From Williamsia sp. 1138 (GTDB taxonomy: Bacteria; Actinomycetota; Actinomycetes; Mycobacteriales; Mycobacteriaceae), in the NCBI RefSeq assembly GCF_002095435.2, contig NZ_MJEJ02000030.1:1-64000 (forward strand): a DNA stretch of 64,000 nucleotides, given 5' to 3'. Positions 42,944-52,536 of the stretch are shown here, piece by piece (within the stretch, counting starts at the first letter, position 1; every line of letters starts with the position of its first letter). Under the pieces are notes generated by a model. It did no database searches, was not told where the DNA came from, and saw only the letters and a list, made by a program, of their open reading frames with translations. Both the position numbers and the translations under genes were made by a program.

Positions 42944-43189
42944 ATGCCCGCCCAGACCTGGTGGCATTCGTTCGAAGAAGACCACGACGATGTCGCCGTG
43001 TATCGGCCGGACGGCTTCGGCTTCCCGCCTGCCCGGGGTCGCCGGGGACTCGAGGTAGACCCCGATGGAACTGTGGTCGAGCTCGGACTCGGTCGCGATG
43101 ACACCCCGAGCCGCCCGGCGCCCGGGTCGGGCGCATCGCTGGAGGTCGTCCACCAGGCCGATGACCGACTCGAGATACGCCGACTGTGA
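42944..43189 (+). CDS. small companion protein between two peptidase genes
   Basis: An 81-residue acidic protein, 6 bases after the M43 stop, whose last 4 bases overlap the M28 start. The core (AVYRPDGFGFPPARGRRGLEVDPDGTVVELGLGRDD) looks like a small beta-sheet domain seen in conserved hypothetical proteins; I cannot name a family with confidence. The tight spacing argues that it works with the peptidases, perhaps as inhibitor, chaperone or adaptor. That role is inference. Confidence 0.7.
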   Translation: MPAQTWWHSFEEDHDDVAVYRPDGFGFPPARGRRGLEVDPDGTVVELGLGRDDTPSRPAPGSGASLEVVHQADDRLEIRRL

Positions 43190-44118
43190 TCGAGCACGAG
43201 AGAACATGTCGTCGCTCTAGCAGGGGGCGGATCGACCTGTCGTCGCTCGAGCATCCGCCCACGGTGCAGGGCGCCCGGCATCCGGGCCTGGCCACCCTGG
43301 TCGAGACTCTCTCCCCTGACCACTACGAGCGGTATCTGACGACGATCGCCGCACCGATCACCCGGCACTCCCTGAGCCCTGGGTTCGCCACGGCGATGGC
43401 TTTTGCCGCAGCCGAACTCGACGGTCTGGGCTACACCGTGACTCGCAGCCCCATCGCTGTCGGAGACGGGCAGAGTGAGAACCTGTTCGCCCACCGCACC
43501 GGAACCGGCGCAGCCCCGCGAGGGCTCGTCGCGGTCACCGCGCACCTCGACTCGGTGAATCAGGAAGGCCGGTCACTCCCCGCGCCGGGTGCCGACGACA
43601 ACGCCAGCGGATCGGCCGGCGTCCTCGAACTCGGCCGCGTCCTCGCCGGCCGGGCCTGGTCGAACGACGTGCTGCTGGTCCTGTTCGGCGGCGAGGAACA
43701 GGGGCTCTTGGGCAGCATCGACTACGTCGAAAGCCTCGATACCGAGACCCGAGCGCGCCTGAGCGCGATCATCAACATGGACATGATCGGTAGGAAGAAC
43801 ACCGCGCGGCCCGGCGTCATGATCGAGGGTGGACCGACATCGACGGATTTGATGGCCGAACTCGTCGCTGCCGCAGGCACCTGGACCGAGCTGTCGGTGA
43901 CCACGTCGATGAACCCGTTCGCGAGCGACCACGTCCCGTTCATCGATGCCGGGCTCCCGGCGGTTCTCACCATCGAAGCCGACGACCGCGCGAATACCGA
44001 TGTGCACACAGCGGGCGACGTCCTCGACACCGTCGATGCATCCCTGGCCCTCGAGATACTCACGATGAACCTGGCCGTCCTGGCGGAGCACCTGGAGAAT
44101 CGTCCCTCGACTCCCTGA
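43186..44118 (+). CDS. M28-family zinc aminopeptidase-like protein
   Basis: A 310-residue peptidase with the five expected M28 zinc ligands in order: His in TAHLDS, Asp in GADDNASG, Glu pair in FGGEEQGLLGS, Asp in INMDMIG and His in TDVHTAGD. It should remove N-terminal residues from peptides. No signal peptide is visible, so it is probably cytoplasmic. GTG start overlaps the small companion gene by 4 bases. The prolyl oligopeptidase gene follows 37 bases later. Confidence 0.92.
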   Translation: MIEHERTCRRSSRGRIDLSSLEHPPTVQGARHPGLATLVETLSPDHYERYLTTIAAPITRHSLSPGFATAMAFAAAELDGLGYTVTRSPIAVGDGQSENLFAHRTGTGAAPRGLVAVTAHLDSVNQEGRSLPAPGADDNASGSAGVLELGRVLAGRAWSNDVLLVLFGGEEQGLLGSIDYVESLDTETRARLSAIINMDMIGRKNTARPGVMIEGGPTSTDLMAELVAAAGTWTELSVTTSMNPFASDHVPFIDAGLPAVLTIEADDRANTDVHTAGDVLDTVDASLALEILTMNLAVLAEHLENRPSTP

Positions 44119-44155
44119 CTGACCGGTGGTGAACCGTTGCGGCAGACTGGTCGGC

Positions 44156-46189
44156 GTGAGTGATTCCGATCCCTACCTCTGGCTCGAAGATGTGACCGGC
44201 GACAAGGCCCTGACCTGGGTCCGCGAGCACAATCAGCCGACCATCGACGCGCTGACCACCTCGACGAGGTTTGCCGACCTGCAGTCGGGCGCCCTGGAGG
44301 TCCTCGACACCGACGACCGGATCGCGTACGTCCGCCGCCGCGGCGAACATCTGTACAACTACTGGCGCGACGCGGCCAACCCGCGCGGCCTGTGGCGTCG
44401 CACCACACTCGAGCAGTACCGCACCGAAACCCCGGAATGGGACGTGCTGATCGATCTCGACGCCGTCGCGTCCGACGAGGACGAGAACTGGGTGTGGAAA
44501 GGCGCGCTGGTGCTGCGCCCCGATCACCGCCGTGCTCTCATCCTGTTGTCGCGGGGAGGAGCCGACGCCTCGATCGTCCGCGAGTTCGACATGGTCTCGC
44601 GCACCTGGATCACCGCCGACGAGGGCGGATTCACGTTGCCCGAGAACAAGTCCGACATCGGCTGGATCGACGAGGACACCGTCTACGTCGGCACCGACTT
44701 CGGCGACCAACCCGATGGTGGCTCAGCACTGACCAATTCTGGTTACCCGCGCGTGGTCAAACGCTGGACCCGCGGTACGCCCCTGGAACAGGCTCCCGTC
44801 GTGTACACCGGCGCCGTCGAAGACGTAGCCGTGCAAGCGATGTACGACGACACGATCGGATTCGAGCGTCACTTCCTGATCCGGTCGACAGACTTCTTCA
44901 ACCAGGAATTCTACGAACTCGACGGCGACGCGACCACTCTCATCGATGTCCCCAGCGACGCGCACACGAGCGTCCACCGGAATTGGCTTCTGGTCTTCAC
45001 CCGGTCGCCATGGCAGCTCGACGAACAGACCACCTACCCGACCGGCACCCTGCTGGTCTTCGACTTCGACGCCTACAAGAGCGGCGTGCGCGATGCGACG
45101 GTACTGTTCTCGCCCGATGCGCACACGAGCCTGCAGAACTTCTCGTTCACGTCTGCGCACCTGGTGCTGGTGACGCTGCGCGACGTGCAGACCGAACTCC
45201 GCCTGCTGAGCGTCGACGACTGGAGTGTTTCCGAGCTCGCAGGTCTACCGGAACTGGCGACCATCGGCGTGCTCGACACCGATCCCGATCACAGTGACGA
45301 ACTGTTCTTGTCGGCGAGCAGCTTCACCACGCCTCCGAGCCTGCTACACGGCTCGAGCACGGACGGGGTTGCCCCCATCAAGCAGTCGCCCGCCCTGTTC
45401 GACACTGCGAATGTGACTGCGTCACAGTATTTCGCAACGTCCGATGACGGCACCCAGGTACCGTACTTCGTCGTCAAGCGGAACGATGTCGACACCGGAC
45501 CGACCCTGCTCTATGGCTACGGCGGTTTCGAGAACTCGATGACCCCCGCCTACGGCGCGATCTCAGGACGAAGCTGGATCGAACGCGGCGGAATCTACGT
45601 GATCGCCAACATCCGGGGCGGCGGAGAGTACGGACCGACCTGGCACACCCAGGCGCAGCTCGCCGGGAGGCATCTCGTCTACGAGGATTTCGCCAGTGTC
45701 GCAAAGAATCTCGTCGATCGCGGATTGACGACTCCGAAGCAGCTCGCTGCACAGGGCGGATCGAACGGCGGCCTGCTCATGGGAGTGATGCTCACGAGTT
45801 ATCCCGAACTCTTCGGAGCACTGGTGTGCCAGGTCCCGCTGCTGGACATGAAGCGTTATCACCTGCTGCTCGCCGGGGCCTCGTGGGTGGCGGAATACGG
45901 CGATCCGGACGACCCGGAGCAGTGGGCGTTCATCTCCGAATATTCTCCTTACCAACTGCTTCGTGAAGACGCGACCTACCCCGAGCTCCTGATGACGACC
46001 TCGACGCGCGACGACCGGGTTCACCCGGGACACGCACGAAAGTTCGTCGCCCGGCTCGAGGAGTACGGCCACACGGTGAGCTACTACGAGAACATCGAAG
46101 GTGGGCACGGCGGTGCTGCGGACAACAAGCAGGCGGCGTTCAAGTCTGCTCTGGCCTACGAGTTCCTGTGGGAGAAATTGAGCCGCTGA
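44156..46189 (+). CDS. prolyl oligopeptidase family serine peptidase
   Basis: A 677-residue S9A peptidase. The N-terminal beta-propeller (about 70–400) is preceded by the typical DPYLWLEDVTGDKALTWV opening. The catalytic domain has Ser in QGGSNGGLLMG, Asp in STRDDRVHPGHA and His in IEGGHGGAADN. It cleaves short Pro-containing peptides in the cytoplasm. GTG at 44156 fits the family's N terminus. By position it matches Rv0457c. It is the last of the peptidase run. Confidence 0.95.
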   Translation: MSDSDPYLWLEDVTGDKALTWVREHNQPTIDALTTSTRFADLQSGALEVLDTDDRIAYVRRRGEHLYNYWRDAANPRGLWRRTTLEQYRTETPEWDVLIDLDAVASDEDENWVWKGALVLRPDHRRALILLSRGGADASIVREFDMVSRTWITADEGGFTLPENKSDIGWIDEDTVYVGTDFGDQPDGGSALTNSGYPRVVKRWTRGTPLEQAPVVYTGAVEDVAVQAMYDDTIGFERHFLIRSTDFFNQEFYELDGDATTLIDVPSDAHTSVHRNWLLVFTRSPWQLDEQTTYPTGTLLVFDFDAYKSGVRDATVLFSPDAHTSLQNFSFTSAHLVLVTLRDVQTELRLLSVDDWSVSELAGLPELATIGVLDTDPDHSDELFLSASSFTTPPSLLHGSSTDGVAPIKQSPALFDTANVTASQYFATSDDGTQVPYFVVKRNDVDTGPTLLYGYGGFENSMTPAYGAISGRSWIERGGIYVIANIRGGGEYGPTWHTQAQLAGRHLVYEDFASVAKNLVDRGLTTPKQLAAQGGSNGGLLMGVMLTSYPELFGALVCQVPLLDMKRYHLLLAGASWVAEYGDPDDPEQWAFISEYSPYQLLREDATYPELLMTTSTRDDRVHPGHARKFVARLEEYGHTVSYYENIEGGHGGAADNKQAAFKSALAYEFLWEKLSR

Positions 46190-46205
46190 GGCCGGGCGTT
46201 CACAA

Positions 46206-47720
46206 TCAACGTCGCTCGAGCAACACAACCCCGTCCCGTTCGCCGACTTCGCGATACTCGCGGCCGTTTTCGATCTTCGAGAGGGCGTCCCGCACTCCTT
46301 GCTGGCTCGTCGGGAACATGCCGTAGGTGTTGGTGTCGACCATGATCCACTGCGGTATGGACCGATCCCGGTCGAGCCGCGGGAAGAGTGTCACCTCGTG
46401 GTCGGCCACCAACTGCGGTGCGATGTTGTTGGTGGCGGCCACCGACTCTCCGGCCGGTATCTGCTCTTCGAGCGCCGCCACTGCTTGTGCGGCCGTGGCC
46501 GGCGTGTAGAAGTCGCGTTCGGCCAACCGGTGCAACGGGCCACCTGCGGTCAGCACCACTGCGATCACCGCGGCGCCCGCCGCGAACCCGGTCAGCACCC
46601 GGCGCGAGCTGCCACGCCTGCGCAGGGTCATCAGCGCGTCGATCATCGCGACGAACATGACCGGCATCAGGATGGCGTCGTAGTGGTAGTCGTCCGACCA
46701 GTAGAGGTGATTGGTGCTCCAGAACCGCCACGCGATGGTCGGGATCGCGACGAGTGCGATCGGCGAGCGAACCGCGAGGAACACCGTGATGACGAGAAGC
46801 ATGAACGCGGTGGAGGCGCGGGCGTCTCCGGCGGCGAAGCCGAGCACCAACTCGCGAACACCCTCGGCGGGCGACTCCGCGAACTTCGATCCGTATGAGT
46901 AGTCGGCGCTGCTGAAGGCAGGCACGATCACCTTGGCGGCCAGCGCGGTCCAGACCAGACCCCAGACCGCGGTCCCTGCCGCCCACCGGTACGTCCGCGG
47001 CCCGCAGCGCAGCGCGACGACGCCCGCCAGCACGACGACCGTCAGCCCGAGGTCCTCTTTGCAGAAGACCAGCGGCAGTGCGTAGAGCAACGCCGCTCGC
47101 CAGCGCTGTTCGACCAGGGCCACCAGCGAGAAGGCCATGAGAGGGACCGCGAGCGCGATTTCGTGAAAGTCGAACGCCAACGCGTGCGCCACACCCCAGG
47201 CCAGGCCGTAGGCGATCGCGACCAGAACCCCGATCACGGCGCCCAGTTGCTTGGTGGCGAGCCGGACGATCGGGACCGCCGCAACGGCGAACAGAAGGGC
47301 TTGCACGACCAGCAACGTGATCGGGGACGGGAAGAGTCGGTACAGCGGGCCGATGAGCGCGATCCATGGCTGGAAGTGGTCGCCCATCAGATTGATGTCG
47401 GTGCCCTCGAGGGGCACCATCGGTGCCTCGAAGCGGCTGTACGCCTTGACCGCCTGGGTGAAGATCCCGAGGTCCCAGCCGGTGAACCCGAGCCGTTCAT
47501 ACCGCCTCACGGCATAGACGATGTAGAGGGCTGCGGTGATCACAAAGGTCGCGAGCGCCACCACCCAGGGTGCCTGCCACGACGACAGCTGCAGGCGCGC
47601 CGCAATGCGTCGATCCACGCGGAGATTGTCACCGGCGCGAGTGTCAACCGGCGCCGGTGCCGTGTCGTCGACGACGCCTGGAGTCAGGTCGTCCGAGTCC
47701 GAGACGGTGGGTGAAGCCAT
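46206..47720 (-). CDS. DUF2079 multi-pass membrane protein
   Basis: A 504-residue protein with about ten hydrophobic helices. The DUF2079 signature GFTGWDLGIFTQAVKAYSRFEAP and GDHFQPWIALIGPLYRLFPSP is clear; the acidic residues of the first loop resemble those of GT-C glycosyltransferases. Lipid-linked sugar transfer is possible but not shown. The C-terminal soluble domain lies outside. It lies downstream of dinB on the same strand and converges with the oligopeptidase gene. Confidence 0.87.
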   Translation of the reverse strand: MASPTVSDSDDLTPGVVDDTAPAPVDTRAGDNLRVDRRIAARLQLSSWQAPWVVALATFVITAALYIVYAVRRYERLGFTGWDLGIFTQAVKAYSRFEAPMVPLEGTDINLMGDHFQPWIALIGPLYRLFPSPITLLVVQALLFAVAAVPIVRLATKQLGAVIGVLVAIAYGLAWGVAHALAFDFHEIALAVPLMAFSLVALVEQRWRAALLYALPLVFCKEDLGLTVVVLAGVVALRCGPRTYRWAAGTAVWGLVWTALAAKVIVPAFSSADYSYGSKFAESPAEGVRELVLGFAAGDARASTAFMLLVITVFLAVRSPIALVAIPTIAWRFWSTNHLYWSDDYHYDAILMPVMFVAMIDALMTLRRRGSSRRVLTGFAAGAAVIAVVLTAGGPLHRLAERDFYTPATAAQAVAALEEQIPAGESVAATNNIAPQLVADHEVTLFPRLDRDRSIPQWIMVDTNTYGMFPTSQQGVRDALSKIENGREYREVGERDGVVLLERR

Positions 47721-47796
47721 CTAGACACCGTAGCGAAGAGTTCGCGGCCCCTCTACCAGCAGTTTTCGAACAATTGTGCGGGCGCCGGTCGAAATC

Positions 47797-49005
47797 TCAG
47801 TCAGGCAGCATCGGCACCGACATTCCCGCGTCGCGGCCCAGCAATACCGCCCGGGTGACCGATCCCGTGCCGAAGCGATCACGTAGGCCGTCGATGGTGA
47901 TGTCGAGCTTCTCCTGGTGATGCTCCTCGAACGGTAGCGCCATCTGGATGGAGCCGTTGTTGTCGAGATTGGTCAGCGACAACCCGACCAACGTGCAGCC
48001 CTTGTCGCGGATGATCGGCATCGCCTCCGCGAGGAGTCCACGGGCCGCGGTCATCAGCACCTGGGTGCCATCGGTCGGTTCGTACAGGGTCCGTGAACGG
48101 GTGGCCCTGGTGAAGTCGTCGAATCGGAGCCGCAATACCACGGTGCGGCAGACTCTCTCAGCTTTCCGCAGACGCTTGCCGAGTCGGTCGACGATCGCCA
48201 CCATCGTCGCCTCCAGGTCTTCCTGCGACTTCGGTTTGCGTCCCAGGGCGCGCTGCGACCCGATCGAACGTCTTCGTTTGCCCCCTTCGACCGGGCGGGG
48301 ATCACGTGCCAGAGCCAGCGCGTACAGGTGCCGTCCGGCACCACGCCCCAGCAATGAACCGAGCGAGACCTCGCCGACCGCGGCCAGATCCCCCACGGTG
48401 TTCAGCCCGGCGTCCCGCAACTTGCGAGAGGTGACGACGCCGACGCCCCACAATCGCTCCACGGGCAGCGGGTGCAGAAAGGACAACTCCTCATCGGGTG
48501 GCACCTCGAGCAACCCGTCTGGTTTACCTACCGCGCTGGCCACCTTGGCGAGGAACTTCGTGCGCGCAATTCCCACGGTGATCGGCAACCCGACCTCGAC
48601 GCGGACCTGCTCACGCAACCTCGCGCCGATCCCGCGCGGCGTACCGCTGACCCGATACAAGCCGCCGACGTCGAGGAATGCCTCATCGATCGAGATGCCC
48701 TCGACCAGTGGCGTGGTGTCGTGGAAGATCTCGAAGACCGCGCGGCTCGCCTCGGTGTACGCCTCGAAACGAGGCGGCATGACCACCGCCTCAGGGCACA
48801 GCTTGCGAGCGTCGCGACCGTTCATCGGAGTCCGGATTCCGCAGGCCTTGGCCTCATAGCTTGCGGCGAGGACCACCCCACCGCCGACGATCACGGGCCG
48901 CCCGCGCAACTGCGGGTGGTCGCGCTGCTCGACGGAGGCATAGAAGGAGTCGAGATCGGCATGCAGGATGCTCGCCTGCACTCTCGGCTCGTCGGACACG
49001 AACAC
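47797..49005 (-). CDS. dinB: DNA polymerase IV (Y family)
   Basis: A 402-residue translesion polymerase. Catalytic acids lie in HADLDSFYASVEQ and EGISIDEAFLDVGG; thumb HhH region: PVERLWGVGVVTSRKLRDAG; little-finger domain begins near SIGSQRALGRKPKSQ. QMALPFEE near the C terminus could be a beta-clamp-binding motif. In mycobacteria DinB copies take part in damage tolerance. The start codon is the ATG at 49005 or the codons just after it. Confidence 0.94.
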   Translation of the reverse strand: MFVSDEPRVQASILHADLDSFYASVEQRDHPQLRGRPVIVGGGVVLAASYEAKACGIRTPMNGRDARKLCPEAVVMPPRFEAYTEASRAVFEIFHDTTPLVEGISIDEAFLDVGGLYRVSGTPRGIGARLREQVRVEVGLPITVGIARTKFLAKVASAVGKPDGLLEVPPDEELSFLHPLPVERLWGVGVVTSRKLRDAGLNTVGDLAAVGEVSLGSLLGRGAGRHLYALALARDPRPVEGGKRRRSIGSQRALGRKPKSQEDLEATMVAIVDRLGKRLRKAERVCRTVVLRLRFDDFTRATRSRTLYEPTDGTQVLMTAARGLLAEAMPIIRDKGCTLVGLSLTNLDNNGSIQMALPFEEHHQEKLDITIDGLRDRFGTGSVTRAVLLGRDAGMSVPMLPD

Positions 49006-49034
49006 ATGTTCGCATGGAGGTCCGACAACCGGCG

Positions 49035-49125
49035 ATCTGCTCCACTTTCAGTGACATGCTCCACTTCCAGCACCCTGGAACCGGAGCAGATCCCCAGAAC
49101 TGGAGCAGATCCCCAGCACTGGAAC
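49035..49125. repeat. R2-family hairpin repeat (degraded copy)
   Basis: It shares TCTGCTCCACTT, GGAACCGGAGC and TGGAGCAGAT with the complete copy at 18156–18229. Here the arms are imperfect and the right arm is tandemly repeated (GGAGCAGATCCCCAG twice, from 49083). It lies between the membrane-protein stop and the dinB start on the minus strand. Confidence 0.78.
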
Positions 49126-49176
49126 GGACGAGCCGACGTCGGGCCAGAAGTCAGCCAGGAGGCCGGCGACGCTCCG

Positions 49177-49998
49177 CTATCTGCGGCGCTCGAGCAGGGC
49201 CGAGATCAGCAGACCGATCGCGGCCAGGGCGACCCCTGCGCCGACGGCGATCAGGCCGACGTTCTGCATGTTGTCGACCACCTTGTCGACCATCAGATCT
49301 GCGACCTCGCGCGCCGATCCCTCGGCGCCACCGATTTCGTCTTGCGCCCGGCGACGAGCGAACTCACCCAGCAACCAGGTCAGGATTCCGCCGATGACGA
49401 TGCCGAAACCGACTGCCAGCAGAACCAGGCCACGACGGCGGGCGAAGATCAGTGCGCCGAGGGTGGCGACGATCGCCGCTATTGCGGCACCGAAGGCGAT
49501 GTATCCGATCTGGTCGCCGAGCTGGTGGTAGCGGCCCGCCTCGAGCCCTGCCTGCGCAGAGTCGGCCAGCGGCACCTCGATGGGCCCCTCCACCTGGATC
49601 GCGCCGAGTCCCTGCTCAGACAGCACCCGGTTCACCATCGGGGTCAGGTCGAGTGACATGACCCGCCCCTCGTCTTCAGGGGTGGCCTCGGAGAACAACC
49701 AGTCATGCTGCTGGTTCATCACCTCGGCGAAGTCCTTCGGGAACTCGCTGCCCTTGGTGTAAGCGTCGGCCAGCGGCTGCACCAGCGCCGAGGGCACCAA
49801 CGGCGCGGCCATCTTGACTTGTGTGGTGATCTCATCCGCGATCAGCTGCTGCACCTTCGCGTTGTCTGCGAGGGGCGCAACGGTTTCAGAGAAACCTTCT
49901 CGGTCGACCACGCGCTCGTTCACCCAGAACGCGGGCACGGCGATGGCGGCCCCGACGATGGCGACGAGGCACAACAGAGCAGTCAGGAATGAACGCAC
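49177..49998 (-). CDS. membrane protein of unknown function
   Basis: A 273-residue protein: N-terminal helix (LTALLCLVAIVGAAIAVPAF), an extracytoplasmic domain (about 25–155: VDREGFSETVAPLADNAKVQQLIADEI), then three helices (about 160–180, 187–207, 247–267) separated by a charged loop. The first domain resembles that of other actinobacterial integral membrane proteins of unknown role. No enzyme motif is visible. It lies downstream of ppk2 on the same strand. Confidence 0.75.
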   Translation of the reverse strand: MRSFLTALLCLVAIVGAAIAVPAFWVNERVVDREGFSETVAPLADNAKVQQLIADEITTQVKMAAPLVPSALVQPLADAYTKGSEFPKDFAEVMNQQHDWLFSEATPEDEGRVMSLDLTPMVNRVLSEQGLGAIQVEGPIEVPLADSAQAGLEAGRYHQLGDQIGYIAFGAAIAAIVATLGALIFARRRGLVLLAVGFGIVIGGILTWLLGEFARRRAQDEIGGAEGSAREVADLMVDKVVDNMQNVGLIAVGAGVALAAIGLLISALLERRR

Positions 49999-50041
49999 CG
50001 GCCCAGGCTACCGATCCGTGACCCACAGATGGCGCAGGTGG

Positions 50042-51010
50042 CTATTCACCGGCGAGGTCACGTGCCCGCCCGACGATGAGCGGATCCGGCTCACCGACGA
50101 TGCTCTCGTCCTTGTTGTCATAGTCGAAGAGGTTCAGGACATGGCGCATCGCGTTGAGCCGAGCGCGCTTCTTGTCGTTGCTCTTGACCACGGTCCAGGG
50201 CGCGTGGTCGGTATCGGTGAACGTGAACATCTCTTCCTTGGCCGCCGTGTAGCGATCCCATTTGTCCAGGGAAGCGAGGTCCATCGGCGACAGTTTCCAC
50301 TGCCGGACCGGATCGACCTGCCGGATCGCGAACCGGGTGCGCTGTTCCAGGGGGCTGACCGAGAACCAGAACTTGGTCAGGCTGATGCCGTCATCGACCA
50401 GCATCTGCTCGAACAACGGGGCCTGACGGACGAATGTCGCGTGCTGCTCCTCGGTGGCGAATCCCATGACCCGCTCGACGCCGGTGCGGTTGTACCAGGA
50501 GCGGTCGAACATGACGATCTCGCCGGCAGCCGGAAAGTGCTGCACGTAGCGCTGGAAGTACCACTCGGTGGACTCACGTTCGCTGGGCTTCTCGAGCGCC
50601 ACCACGCGCGCACCGCGGGGATTGAGGTGCTCCATGAAACGTTTGATCGTGCCACCCTTGCCGGCGGCGTCGCGGCCTTCGAACACCATGATGTGCCGCC
50701 GCTTCGTTGCCTTGATCCATTGCTGCAACTTCAGCAGTTCGATCTGCAACAACCGCTTGTCGAGTTCGTACTCATCACGGCTGAGCCGTTCGTCGTATGG
50801 GTAGTCCTCACGCCAGGTGTCGATGACGTTGCGGCCCGGGAGGGTCAGCAGCCGCGGATCGTCGTCGTCGCGATCGTCGACCAGGAATTGGGTCGTATCG
50901 GCGAGGTCGACGATGTGCTGCAGGGCCTCGCGCCCGGCGACAACGCTGAAGTCCGGACCGATGTCGGGATGGTCGGGACCAAAATCTGAAAGGCGCAGGA
51001 TCTCGTTCAC
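50042..51010 (-). CDS. ppk2: polyphosphate kinase 2
   Basis: A 322-residue class I-like PPK2. Walker A: VFEGRDAAGKGGTIKRF. Walker B and lid: IVMFDRSWYNRTGVERVMGF, then SLTKFWFSVSPLEQRTRF. It transfers phosphate between polyphosphate and nucleoside diphosphates (often GDP or ADP) in the cytoplasm. Single-domain length is normal. The start at 51010 is supported by the opening NEILRLSDFGPDHPDIG. Confidence 0.93.
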   Translation of the reverse strand: MNEILRLSDFGPDHPDIGPDFSVVAGREALQHIVDLADTTQFLVDDRDDDDPRLLTLPGRNVIDTWREDYPYDERLSRDEYELDKRLLQIELLKLQQWIKATKRRHIMVFEGRDAAGKGGTIKRFMEHLNPRGARVVALEKPSERESTEWYFQRYVQHFPAAGEIVMFDRSWYNRTGVERVMGFATEEQHATFVRQAPLFEQMLVDDGISLTKFWFSVSPLEQRTRFAIRQVDPVRQWKLSPMDLASLDKWDRYTAAKEEMFTFTDTDHAPWTVVKSNDKKRARLNAMRHVLNLFDYDNKDESIVGEPDPLIVGRARDLAGE

Positions 51011-51091
51011 CGATCAAACCTAAACGCTACGAGCAGACCGCACATGGACTGTAGGTGAACTCGCGACTGGCGCGCCCACCTTCAGGACACC

Positions 51092-51127
51092 ACGAAGGGC
51101 GACACCGTCAGCGGCGCCGCCCTTCGT
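51092..51127 (-). terminator. hairpin after the secreted-protein gene
   Basis: ACGAAGGGCG (51092–51101) pairs perfectly with CGCCCTTCGT (51118–51127), loop 16 bases, 42 bases after the stop of the secreted protein and upstream of ppk2 on the minus strand. Confidence 0.65.
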
Positions 51128-51169
51128 ATGGAAGTGCGGGGGTTTTTCGTGTGCGCCCCCGCCCTGGGT

Positions 51170-51739
51170 TTATTGAGGTCTCGGTGTCGAGAGCCAGATG
51201 CCGCCCGAGCCGATGCAGGCCTGGCCGGTGTTGGAATCGATCGCAGCGGCGAAGCTGCCCGTGCACTGGGCTCCGTATTCGCCGGAGTAGGCAGTGCCAC
51301 CCCAGCCGGCAACTGCGAGCGAGGTGCCGCCCTGCCTGGCCTGCGTGATCGCGAGGCCACCCGGACCGGTGGTCACCGAGTATCCCGTGCCGCCGGACAC
51401 CGCCCCCGACAACGCTGTCGTACCCGGTTGCAGGTTGATGGCCGTGGCGTTGCCGCCGGTGTTCGACGACGCGACCGCAGTGCCACCACGGCTGTGATCT
51501 TCGGCGCGGGCCGTACTACCCGGACCGGCCTTCGCCCCGCAGCCGCCTTGGCCGTCTGTCCGGATCACGTTGTGTCCGTTCGCTGCCGTGCAGGTCAACG
51601 GATCTGCCGAAGCTGCGCCACCGCCGGCGAGACCGGCCAGCGCAAGCGCTCCCGCTCCGACGAGACCCACCACCGCGACCCGGACCGCGGTCCGCTGACG
51701 CGTACGAAACACCTTGCGAATGAACAACCTTGGTCCCAT
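51170..51739 (-). CDS. secreted protein (DUF6764-like)
   Basis: A 189-residue exported protein. Basic N terminus (MGPRLFIRKVFRTRQRTAVR), hydrophobic core (VAVVGLVGAGALALAGLA) and cleavage after ASA. The mature part is Gly/Thr/Ala-rich with four Cys (LTCTA, GGCGA, AQCTG, QACIG) that could form two disulfides. It resembles DUF6764 family proteins of Gordonia and Rhodococcus from memory; function is unknown. ATG at 51739 is chosen because the signal starts there. Confidence 0.7.
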   Translation of the reverse strand: MGPRLFIRKVFRTRQRTAVRVAVVGLVGAGALALAGLAGGGAASADPLTCTAANGHNVIRTDGQGGCGAKAGPGSTARAEDHSRGGTAVASSNTGGNATAINLQPGTTALSGAVSGGTGYSVTTGPGGLAITQARQGGTSLAVAGWGGTAYSGEYGAQCTGSFAAAIDSNTGQACIGSGGIWLSTPRPQ

Positions 51740-52083
51740 CGAGATAGAAATGTGCACTGTCCCCCGCGCTCGGCGAAACGGACCGGATCCGGCCGCGACT
51801 TCCTCGAGCACCCACGCCACCCGGGTTGGCCCGGACGCCGCTCAGGGCTGAGCGTACTCCCGCGCATGTCCTCCGCGCCGTCGTTCGATTGCATCGGTCC
51901 GGTCACGAAATCAACCCCGACCGAACGCTCCGTCCTCATCGGTCAAAGCCGTTGCCGGAAGGGTCAATTGCGGCGCCGTGGTCCCCCGACCGCTTCGTCC
52001 GAATTTCTAGCGTCTGCGACACCGGTGTCCACACCTTTCGAACCCGTCTCAGAATCGGTCCTTCTCGGTGTACTTTTTGTTCC
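51740..52083. other. divergent spacer
   Basis: 344 bases between the divergent secreted-protein and SRPBCC genes, presumably with both promoters. I see no gene, repeat or clear operator in it. Confidence 0.5.
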
Positions 52084-52521
52084 ATGCCTGTCAATGCGAA
52101 GACCGAGTTCGATATCGATGCACCCCCCGCGGTCATCATGGAAATCCTCATGGATATTGAAGCACTCCCCGACTGGTCCGGACCCCACAAGAAGGCCGAG
52201 ATCGTCGACGAGCACGAAGATGGTTCACCCAAGACGGTGAAGCTCGAACTCCAGGCGGTCGGCATGACCGACCACCAGTTGCTCAACTACACCTGGACCG
52301 AGAACACCTGCACCTGGGACCTCATCGAAGCCGATCAGCTCTCACACCAGCACGGCCAGTACACCGTGACCCCGAAAGGCGAGGGATCGCACATCGCCTT
52401 CGAACTCGAGGTCGACCTCAAGATCAAGCTCCCGGGCCTCATCGTCAAGCAGGCCCAGAAGACCGCGCTCAACACCGCGCAAAAAGGCCTGAAGGAAGAA
52501 GCAAAACGCCGGCTCGCTTAG
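52084..52521 (+). CDS. SRPBCC (polyketide cyclase-like) protein
   Basis: A 145-residue START/SRPBCC-fold protein (EFDIDAPPAVIMEILMDIEALPDWSGPHKKAEIVDEHEDG; end LPGLIVKQAQKTALNTAQKGLKEEAKRR). Such actinobacterial proteins have a hydrophobic pocket; ligand is unknown. The ATG at 52084 gives the normal N terminus; the upstream frame is rejected. It converges with the DUF3263 gene. Confidence 0.87.
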   Translation: MPVNAKTEFDIDAPPAVIMEILMDIEALPDWSGPHKKAEIVDEHEDGSPKTVKLELQAVGMTDHQLLNYTWTENTCTWDLIEADQLSHQHGQYTVTPKGEGSHIAFELEVDLKIKLPGLIVKQAQKTALNTAQKGLKEEAKRRLA

Positions 52522-52536
52522 GTCCGACTCCGGCGA

